NCBI GenBank assembly: GCA_900317795.1
Contig: ONIF01000058.1
Span: 1 to 9,002 of the forward strand
Length of the DNA: 9,002 nt
From: an uncultured Eubacteriales bacterium
GTDB lineage: Bacteria > Bacillota > Clostridia > Oscillospirales > Acutalibacteraceae
Reading direction: 5' to 3'
Shown one piece after another: positions 1-4,958 of this stretch (the first letter of the stretch is position 1; every line of letters begins with the position of its first letter). The position numbers and the translations under genes were made by a program. The notes beneath the pieces were generated by a model. That model was given only the letters and a program-made list of their open reading frames with translations. It ran no database searches and was not told the DNA's origin.

Positions 1-63
1 ATTTCGTATGTTGTGTTCCCTTGCAACAGCCGATCCGTTGTGCGTGCTGATGGTAACTCCCAT
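1..63 (-). CDS. N-terminus of a Pre/Mob (MOBV-like) mobilization relaxase, partial
   Basis: This open frame enters from the left edge on the minus strand; only 21 codons are visible, beginning at the ATG at 63-61. The visible residues include STHNGSAVAREHNIRN. From memory this closely resembles the start of the plasmid recombination/mobilization enzymes common in gut Clostridia, and HNIRN fits the HNxR-type motif I near the N-terminus of Pre/Mob relaxases. Such proteins nick one strand at an origin of transfer and lead it into a recipient during mobilization by a conjugative helper. The start is supported by AGGAG at 76-72, about 8 bases upstream of the ATG, and by a consensus promoter at 147-119. 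The catalytic residues lie outside the window, so the family call rests on the N-terminal signature and on the palindromes upstream. The full-length protein would be expected to be several hundred residues long. Confidence 0.72.
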   Translation of the reverse strand, partial: MGVTISTHNGSAVAREHNIRN

Positions 64-118
64 TGACTTCACTCCTGTTCGTTTGTGTGTGGTGTTGTGG
101 TGGCAAATTTATGATGTA

Positions 119-147
119 ATCATACACCAACGAACACCGCTTGTCAA
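119..147 (-). promoter_or_regulatory. SigA-type promoter of the relaxase gene
   Basis: Read on the minus strand, TTGACA (147-142), a 17-base spacer and TATGAT (124-119) form a near-perfect housekeeping promoter. Transcription would start near 112 and give a leader of about 50 bases before the ATG at 63. The spacer is almost the same as that of the STAS-gene promoter at 1375-1347, which is reported as a finding. Confidence 0.75.
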
Positions 148-156
148 TGTAAGTAA

Positions 157-200
157 CTCAATACTGATTTTGACACATACGTATCAAAATCAGTATTGAG
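157..200. repeat. Perfect 17-bp inverted repeat, candidate oriT stem
   Basis: CTCAATACTGATTTTGA at 157-173 is exactly repeated in inverse orientation at 184-200, with a 10-base centre that contains the small palindrome TACGTA. It lies about 95-135 bases upstream of the relaxase start and just upstream of its promoter, where MOBV-type origins of transfer are usually found. I could not identify a nick-site consensus, so the oriT role is inferred from position and symmetry. It is not followed by a T-run, so it does not look like an ordinary terminator. Confidence 0.6.
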
Positions 201-222
201 CAAGGGGGGAGAGCCCCCCTTG
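201..222. repeat. G6/C6 hairpin adjoining the 17-bp inverted repeat
   Basis: CAAGGGGGG (201-209), the loop AGAG and CCCCCCTTG (214-222) form a perfect 9-bp stem directly abutting the 17-bp inverted repeat. Another C5 run follows at 226-230. Two consecutive perfect hairpins next to a relaxase gene are consistent with a transfer-origin region where the relaxase or accessory proteins bind. Neither strand has a T-run after the stem, which argues against intrinsic termination. Confidence 0.6.
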
Positions 223-340
223 ACTCCCCCGTTGTAGCCGCCACTTTTTCTTTCTTCTCCTGCTTTTTTCCCCTCTTCTCACTTGTTGTTTCTTTGCGTA
301 GCCAGAAGAAAAGGAAGAAAAATAAGCTGTTTTTGAGCTC
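223..340. other. Non-coding, pyrimidine-rich tract
   Basis: From about 239 to 296 the plus strand is almost entirely C and T, and it is followed at about 301-325 by a purine-rich stretch. I see no credible gene in either direction. A long minus-strand open frame crosses it, but that frame is antisense to the TetR gene and has no start signals. The tract lies between the candidate oriT and the TetR promoter. Confidence 0.5.
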
Positions 341-369
341 TTGACAATTCAAAATGCTGATGATAAGAT
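341..369 (+). promoter_or_regulatory. Promoter of the TetR-family gene
   Basis: TTGACA (341-346), a 17-base spacer and TAAGAT (364-369) make a good housekeeping promoter. Initiation near 376 would leave only about a dozen leader bases, with the ribosome site GAGG at 377-380 at the very 5' end of the transcript. The TTG of the -35 box happens to be in frame with the gene but has no ribosome site, so I do not take it as the start. Confidence 0.5.
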
Positions 370-388
370 TGGAAACGAGGTGAAAATT

Positions 389-970
389 ATGCAAAAAAAA
401 TCCGTTGACCGCCGTACTCTCAAAACGAAAAAGGCTATCCGTCAGGCATTTGCCGAACTTCTGCAGGAAAAAGAACTGCATAAGATCACCGTGCAGGAAA
501 TCGCCGATAAAGCCGATATAAGCCGTTTTACGTTTTATAAATATTATCTTGATGTCTATGACCTGTACGAAAAAATCGAAAGAGAAATGCTCATTCAAAT
601 CAGTATTATCATACTGCATCTGGAAGATAAATCGTCGGAAGAATTTTTTAACAAAATGGTGGAATATATCGATGAAAACCGTGTCACATTCGCAATGATC
701 TTCAATCCCAACAGCCGAAGCCGTCTGAATGACAAACTGAGCCAACTTATTGAGGGAATGTTTCGCAAGGTCTACAGCGACAAACTCGGAATTGAAATGG
801 ATAATCGGGAACTTGTATATATATGCTGTTACCGTTCACAAGGCTGTATTGCTGTTATCCGTAATTGGATCATGGACGGTTTTGCCGAACCCCGTGAATA
901 TATCGTCAAATCGATTTCACAACTTGATGAGAATACAGAACGGTATTTTTCGGAAAAAATAAAAAAATAG
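389..970 (+). CDS. TetR/AcrR-family transcriptional regulator
   Basis: This 193-residue protein has the usual TetR-family length and plan. Residues about 8-55 form the DNA-binding helix-turn-helix. RRTLKTKKAIRQAFAELL is helix 1, KITVQEIADKADISRFTFYKYY spans the recognition region, and FTFYKYY matches the family's xFYxHF signature. The remaining 135 or so residues are helical and would form the ligand-binding and dimerisation part. They look like the divergent C-terminal class found in many Clostridia regulators (TetR_C_8-like, from memory). The ATG at 389 is chosen because GAGG at 377-380 precedes it. Its target is unknown. TetR proteins usually repress adjacent genes, so candidates are its own promoter and the two near-identical promoters that flank it (relaxase and STAS genes). 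It converges on the STAS gene and shares a terminator with it. Confidence 0.85.
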   Translation: MQKKSVDRRTLKTKKAIRQAFAELLQEKELHKITVQEIADKADISRFTFYKYYLDVYDLYEKIEREMLIQISIIILHLEDKSSEEFFNKMVEYIDENRVTFAMIFNPNSRSRLNDKLSQLIEGMFRKVYSDKLGIEMDNRELVYICCYRSQGCIAVIRNWIMDGFAEPREYIVKSISQLDENTERYFSEKIKK

Positions 971-974
971 ACAA

Positions 975-1020
975 AAACAACCGCCGAAAAAGGAAATACA
1001 ATCCTTTTCGGCGGTTGTTT
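975..1020. terminator. Bidirectional intrinsic terminator
   Basis: A 16-base arm (975-990) and its exact inverse (1005-1020) form a GC-rich stem around the core CCGCCG/CGGCGG, flanked by A-runs on one side and T-runs on the other. It starts 4 bases after the TetR stop codon and ends on the first base of the STAS stop codon. It can therefore terminate both converging genes. Confidence 0.88.
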
Positions 1021-1319
1021 CATGCTTCAATGTTCAGAAAACCGGTAAGCCCTGTCACTTTGAATACGTCCATCACGGACGGGCATACGTTTTTAATGGT
1101 CATACTGCCTTGTTCTTCCATTGTCTGTACCGTTGTCATGACAACTCTCAGACCTGCACTGGATATATACGTCAGTCCGGAAAAGTCTAATATCAGTTTC
1201 TGAACGCCGTCAAGTTCATTGTCCAGTCTTTTTTCCAATTCGGGAGCCGTCAGTGTATCCAATTTGCCGTTGAGTGTGACCGTCATTTGCTTTTTGCTCT
1301 TTGTGATTTTGATGTCCAT
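1020..1319 (-). CDS. STAS-domain anti-sigma-factor antagonist (RsbV/SpoIIAA-like)
   Basis: This 99-residue single-domain protein has the length and fold pattern of anti-anti-sigma factors. The core LILDFSGLTYISSAGLRVV (residues about 42-60) carries the conserved phosphorylation loop. By alignment with SpoIIAA DSSGL, Ser54 corresponds to its phosphorylated Ser58, and Ser53 replaces the aspartate before it, as is usual in the SSAGLR subclass. In partner switching, the unphosphorylated antagonist binds a kinase/anti-sigma factor and frees the sigma factor or another client. A PP2C phosphatase restores the active form. The start at 1319 is preceded by GGAGGA at 1331-1326. A longer in-frame start is rejected because it would lie upstream of the promoter. 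The divergent neighbour encodes a SpoIIE-type phosphatase, its likely activator. No kinase/anti-sigma gene is present in the window. Confidence 0.92.
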   Translation of the reverse strand: MDIKITKSKKQMTVTLNGKLDTLTAPELEKRLDNELDGVQKLILDFSGLTYISSAGLRVVMTTVQTMEEQGSMTIKNVCPSVMDVFKVTGLTGFLNIEA

Positions 1320-1346
1320 AAAAAATCCTCCGTATCTTTTTATCCC

Positions 1347-1375
1347 ATCATACACCAACAAATGCCGCCTGTCAA
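1347..1375 (-). promoter_or_regulatory. SigA-type promoter of the STAS gene
   Basis: On the minus strand TTGACA (1375-1370), a 17-base spacer and TATGAT (1352-1347) form a near-perfect promoter. The leader to the ATG at 1319 would be about 20 bases and includes GGAGGA. Spacer bases GCGG and GTTGGTG are shared with the relaxase promoter. Confidence 0.78.
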
Positions 1376-1400
1376 TGAATGCGGAAGTACAATAATGCCG

Positions 1401-1429
1401 TTGCAAATCCGCTGTCAATATGCCATAAT
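1401..1429 (+). promoter_or_regulatory. Promoter of the sensor-phosphatase gene
   Basis: TTGCAA (1401-1406), a 17-base spacer and CATAAT (1424-1429) give a weaker housekeeping-type promoter. It would produce a leader of about 25 bases before the ATG at 1460. It lies back to back with the STAS promoter, so a single bound regulator could act on both. Confidence 0.55.
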
Positions 1430-1459
1430 AAAGCCAATAACGAAAGAAAAGGTGATTTT

Positions 1460-4400
1460 ATGTCAAAAAAATATAGGTGTTTTTTGTGGGCAACACTCCT
1501 GCTGACAGTCATTTTTTGTACTGTTCCGCTGACGGTTAATGCCGAAAACGAAAATAAAAATCTGCCCGAACCGCTCGATCCTTTCGGCAACGGCTTGCAA
1601 TATTCCGTAGTCATCTATGACAATACCAACGGCTTGCCGACATCGGAGGCAAATGCCATTGCACAGACGGACGAGGGCTTTATCTGGATAGGCAGTTACG
1701 GAGGTCTTGTACGGTATGACGGCAATGTTTTCGAGCATATTTCACTTGAAAATATCACAGGGGTGAAATCTCTTTATACCGACAGTCAAAACAGGCTTTG
1801 GATCGGTTCGACAGATGACGGATTCGCCATGATGAAAAACGGCAGTATCCGTTATTGGAATGAAAGTAACGGATTTTCGGGTGGAGTCGTAAGAGCCGTT
1901 GCGGAAGATGAAAGCGGTTTTATTTATATTGCTACAAAAAAAGGCTTATATTTTGTGGACAGTGACCTGAATGTTGATACCGTCAATGATGAAAGAGTCT
2001 GTGAAAAAGCCATGTGCGACTTGAAACGGGGTATGGACGGACTTGTCTATGTGGTGGATAAGGAGGGATATGTCTTCACCATAAAAGATGCCGTGATACA
2101 GCAGTATAATTATTCCTTTTGCTCTGATCCTGTCAGTGTGCTGCCTTCTCCGGAACAGTCCGGATATGTGTATGTCAGTGACAAAACATTGAATTATTAC
2201 GGTTCTTTTAATGCGGAAAGTTCCGAACTTTCCCTGAAAGACGTATCGGGAATTTCTCTTGATATAAGAAATATGGAATGTGCGGGCGGTATGGCATGGT
2301 GCTGTACGGGAACGGGCGTTTATGTCTGTGATCCCGACGCTGATCCGCAGTATCGGGAATTTCGGAATGTTTCCATGAATTCCGTCGGTCATGTCATGCA
2401 GGATTATCAGGGAAATTTCTGGTTTACGTCTTCCCGTCAGGGCGTTATCAAAATAATTCCCAATGTCTTTGACGATATTTATTATAAATACGGCATATCC
2501 GAAAATGTCGTAAATTCCACCTGTATCTATAAAAAATGGCTCATCGCCGCCACGGATACGGGGATTGTCTGCATTGATAAAGATGGAGCAAACTCCGGTC
2601 CCATTGTCGAAAAGATATATTATGACAATGAATTCTGGGATAATATGTCACAGGTTTCCGATAATTTTGTCAGTTTTTTTAATGATGTCCGTATTCGTTC
2701 CGTTTTCAGTGACAGCCGTGAACGGCTCTGGATCGCTACATGGACTAACGGGCTTTATTGTCTTGACGGCAAAACGCTTTATCAATACGATAAAACAGGC
2801 GATAATGCCCCTTTATCCTCGAATCATGCACGGATTGTCAGGGAAGCAAAGGACGGTTCTATCCTGATTGCCGAAGAGGGCGGATTTGAAATTATGAAAA
2901 ACAAAAAAATCATAAAATCCTACGGCAGAGAAAACGGCATTGAAAATACAGATATTCTCTGTGTAGAGGAGGGCTTGAACAATGAAATTTATCTCGGTTT
3001 GAACGATGGCGGCATCTATATCATTGACGGATACGGCAATATCGAAAATATCGGTAAAAAAGACGGCTTGACTTCGGATTCCGTCATGAGTATCAAAAAA
3101 GACAGAACACGAAATGTTTTTTGGATTGTGACGGGAGATTCTATTGCTTACATGACGGAAAATCACAAAATAACAACTGTCACGAATTTTCCGTATCGGA
3201 ATAATTTTGACCTTTTTCAAAACAGCAAGGATGAAATGTGGATATTGAGCAGCAACGGCATTTATGTCGTGCCGACATCACAAATGTTGGAGAATAAAGA
3301 GATAACCCCCGTTCATTACGGGACGGAAAACGGTCTGACACGGATTACTACTGCCAATTCTTTCAGTGAACTGACGGAAAACGGCGATCTCTATATTTCG
3401 GGCAATACAGGCATAACAAAAGTGAATATTGAAACGGCTGTGCAGGATACGCCTGAAATAAAAGCCGCCGTTCCCTGTATCGAGATTGACGGCAAAAAGC
3501 TGTATCCCGATGAAAACGGGAATTTCCATATTTCCTCTCAAGTTCGGAAATTGACGATTTACAGCCATGTTTTCAATTATTCGCCGGTGACACCGCAGAT
3601 TTCCTATCGTCTGGAGGGCTTTGATAACCGATTTATCACCGTAAGCCAAAAGAATCTTATGCAGCCGGATTATACCAATCTCAGCGGCGGCAATTATCGC
3701 TTTGTCCTGAAAGTAACGGGCAGTAACGGAAAAGAATATACAACCGTTGCCGTTGATATCGTCAAGGACAGGGCATTTTATGAACAGATATGGTTTTATA
3801 TCGTGCTTGTTGTTCTGGATTTGCTGGTAATCGCTGCTGTAGCATATCTCACATGGACGGCAAGAATGAAAAAACTCAGACAAAAACACAAGGAAGAAGT
3901 TGAAAAAGAACGTATCAACACCGAACTGCAGACGGCAAGCAAGATACAGACCGGTACCATGCCCGATCGGTTCCCACCGTTTCCCGACAGGACGGAATTT
4001 GACATTTATGCTTCCATGAATCCTGCCAAAGAAGTGGGCGGTGATTTCTATGATTTTTTCCTGACAGATCACGACCATTTGTGCATGGTAATAGCCGATG
4101 TTTCGGGTAAAGGCGTGCCGGCGGCTTTGTTTATGATGTCCGCAAAAATCATGATTTCGGATTTTGCCGAAATGGGAAAAAGTCCTGCCGAGATACTGAC
4201 CGCCGTTAATGCCAAAATATGTGCCAACAATCCCGAAAAAATGTTTGTAACGGTATGGCTCGGTATCCTTGAAATATCCACGGGCAAATTGACGGCTGCC
4301 AATGCCGGTCATGAATACCCGATTCTGATGCAGCCTAACGGCAAATTTGAGATATTTCAGGACCATCATGATCCAATGGCAGGTTTTCTTAAAAGAATGA

Positions 4401-4657
4401 AATACAAAGAGTATCAGATGGAGCTGAAACAGGGTTCAAAGCTGTTTTTATACACGGACGGCGTACCCGAAGCAACCGACGAAAAAGAACAGATGTTCGG
4501 TATGGAAAGACTTCTTTCCGCACTGAATCAAGAAACCGATATTTCTTTGGAACAGACTTTTCAAAATGTCCGTAATGCCGTTGACGGCTTTGTAAGCGGT
4601 GCGGAACAGTTTGACGACCTGACCATGATGTGTATTGAATACAAAAAAGCACTGTAA
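1460..4657 (+). CDS. Membrane sensor phosphatase: Reg_prop propeller + Y_Y_Y + SpoIIE/RsbU PP2C
   Basis: This 1065-residue protein is a transmembrane signal transducer. A signal peptide (residues about 1-28, cleavage after VNA) is followed by an extracytoplasmic beta-propeller (about 45-660). The propeller has repeated two-component-regulator-propeller motifs such as FIWIGSYGGLVRYDG, RLWIGSTDDG, NFWFTSSRQGVIKI, RLWIATWTNGLYCLDG and MWILSSNGIYVV. A Y_Y_Y-type domain follows (about 695-770, with ISYRLEGFD and GNYRFVLKV), then one membrane helix (about 778-799), a charged coiled linker (801-835) and a SpoIIE/RsbU phosphatase domain (about 840-1065). The expected metal-binding acidic motifs are present: VGGDFYD (859-865), ADVSGKGVPAALF (879-891), YTDG (998-1001) and FDDLT (1051-1055). 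The enzyme should remove phosphate from a STAS antagonist, most likely the divergently encoded one, in response to an external ligand. The ATG at 1460 is chosen for AAAGGTGA at 1448-1455 and the signal peptide that follows. The sensor half is best known from Bacteroidetes hybrid sensors of carbohydrate use; the ligand here is unknown. Confidence 0.92.
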   Translation: MSKKYRCFLWATLLLTVIFCTVPLTVNAENENKNLPEPLDPFGNGLQYSVVIYDNTNGLPTSEANAIAQTDEGFIWIGSYGGLVRYDGNVFEHISLENITGVKSLYTDSQNRLWIGSTDDGFAMMKNGSIRYWNESNGFSGGVVRAVAEDESGFIYIATKKGLYFVDSDLNVDTVNDERVCEKAMCDLKRGMDGLVYVVDKEGYVFTIKDAVIQQYNYSFCSDPVSVLPSPEQSGYVYVSDKTLNYYGSFNAESSELSLKDVSGISLDIRNMECAGGMAWCCTGTGVYVCDPDADPQYREFRNVSMNSVGHVMQDYQGNFWFTSSRQGVIKIIPNVFDDIYYKYGISENVVNSTCIYKKWLIAATDTGIVCIDKDGANSGPIVEKIYYDNEFWDNMSQVSDNFVSFFNDVRIRSVFSDSRERLWIATWTNGLYCLDGKTLYQYDKTGDNAPLSSNHARIVREAKDGSILIAEEGGFEIMKNKKIIKSYGRENGIENTDILCVEEGLNNEIYLGLNDGGIYIIDGYGNIENIGKKDGLTSDSVMSIKKDRTRNVFWIVTGDSIAYMTENHKITTVTNFPYRNNFDLFQNSKDEMWILSSNGIYVVPTSQMLENKEITPVHYGTENGLTRITTANSFSELTENGDLYISGNTGITKVNIETAVQDTPEIKAAVPCIEIDGKKLYPDENGNFHISSQVRKLTIYSHVFNYSPVTPQISYRLEGFDNRFITVSQKNLMQPDYTNLSGGNYRFVLKVTGSNGKEYTTVAVDIVKDRAFYEQIWFYIVLVVLDLLVIAAVAYLTWTARMKKLRQKHKEEVEKERINTELQTASKIQTGTMPDRFPPFPDRTEFDIYASMNPAKEVGGDFYDFFLTDHDHLCMVIADVSGKGVPAALFMMSAKIMISDFAEMGKSPAEILTAVNAKICANNPEKMFVTVWLGILEISTGKLTAANAGHEYPILMQPNGKFEIFQDHHDPMAGFLKRMKYKEYQMELKQGSKLFLYTDGVPEATDEKEQMFGMERLLSALNQETDISLEQTFQNVRNAVDGFVSGAEQFDDLTMMCIEYKKAL

Positions 4658-4736
4658 TCCATATTTCATAACTGTTTATCCGACCTGTAAACACAGAATT
4701 ATCAACAGATAGCAGTCAATTTTCATACTTTGTGTC

Positions 4737-4774
4737 AGTTATCTTTCGTTTTACACATCATTTGACAGATAACT
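4737..4774. promoter_or_regulatory. 8-bp inverted repeat flanking the -35 region, possible operator
   Basis: AGTTATCT (4737-4744) and AGATAACT (4767-4774) are perfect inverse copies 22 bases apart. The right arm begins on the last base of the -35 box of the promoter at 4762-4789. A regulator binding both arms would control the secreted-protein gene. The arms are short, so chance is possible. Confidence 0.35.
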
Positions 4775-4789
4775 AACATATAGTATGAT
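4762..4789 (+). promoter_or_regulatory. Promoter of the secreted beta-helix protein gene
   Basis: TTGACA (4762-4767), a 16-base spacer and TATGAT (4784-4789) form a housekeeping-like promoter. The leader would be about 105 bases, A-rich near its end and without an obvious riboswitch fold. A second TTGACA at 4792 and a TATAAT at 4827-4832 lie downstream but are spaced 29 bases apart, so they do not make a standard promoter pair. Confidence 0.55.
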
Positions 4790-4886
4790 AATTGACAGTT
4801 GTGTTTTATTGGGGCTTATGTTATTCTATAATCACAGCGAGGGACAAAACCCAAACGAAACAAAAAATAAAAAAAACAAATACAAA

Positions 4887-4958
4887 GGAGATATCAGTTA
4901 TGAAAAAGATAGACAACAATCAGGAGAAATCAGTTATGAAAAAGGCAGACAGCAATCA
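4887..4958 (+). repeat. Tandem 36-bp duplication of ribosome site and start codon
   Basis: Units 4887-4922 and 4923-4958 differ at only 4 of 36 positions. Each contains GGAG, the shared string ATCAGTTATGAAAAAG with its ATG, and the codons that follow. The unit is 12 codons long, so both ATGs (4900 and 4936) are in the same frame and each has its own ribosome site. Confidence 0.9.

Noticed and set aside
157..222. Rho-independent terminator for a gene reading in from either side.
   Set aside because: Neither hairpin is followed by a T-run on either strand, and no gene ends here. The transfer-origin reading fits the adjacent relaxase gene better.
158..745. A 195-codon minus-strand open frame across the oriT region and the TetR gene.
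   Set aside because: It is antisense to a well-supported TetR gene, lacks a ribosome site and contains low-complexity Phe/Leu-rich and Lys/Glu-rich translation. Its 3' end simply reads through the pyrimidine tract and the inverted repeat.
1320..1418. Longer STAS protein starting at 1418 on the minus strand.
   Set aside because: The extension would include the gene's own -35 and -10 boxes. The ATG at 1319 has GGAGGA at the right distance and gives the standard family length.
3278..4369. A 363-codon minus-strand open frame.
   Set aside because: It is wholly antisense to the sensor-phosphatase gene, whose domains and motifs are clear. It has no plausible start and its translation shows no recognisable domain.
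4792..4899. A TTG start that would lengthen the secreted protein by 36 codons.
   Set aside because: This TTG is part of a TTGACA string just after the -10 box, has no ribosome site, and would put charged residues ahead of a normal signal peptide. The ATGs at 4900 and 4936 each have a good ribosome site.
4796..4899. Riboswitch or attenuator in the 105-base leader of the secreted-protein gene.
   Set aside because: The leader is A-rich with no conserved aptamer pattern and no terminator-like stem that I can see.
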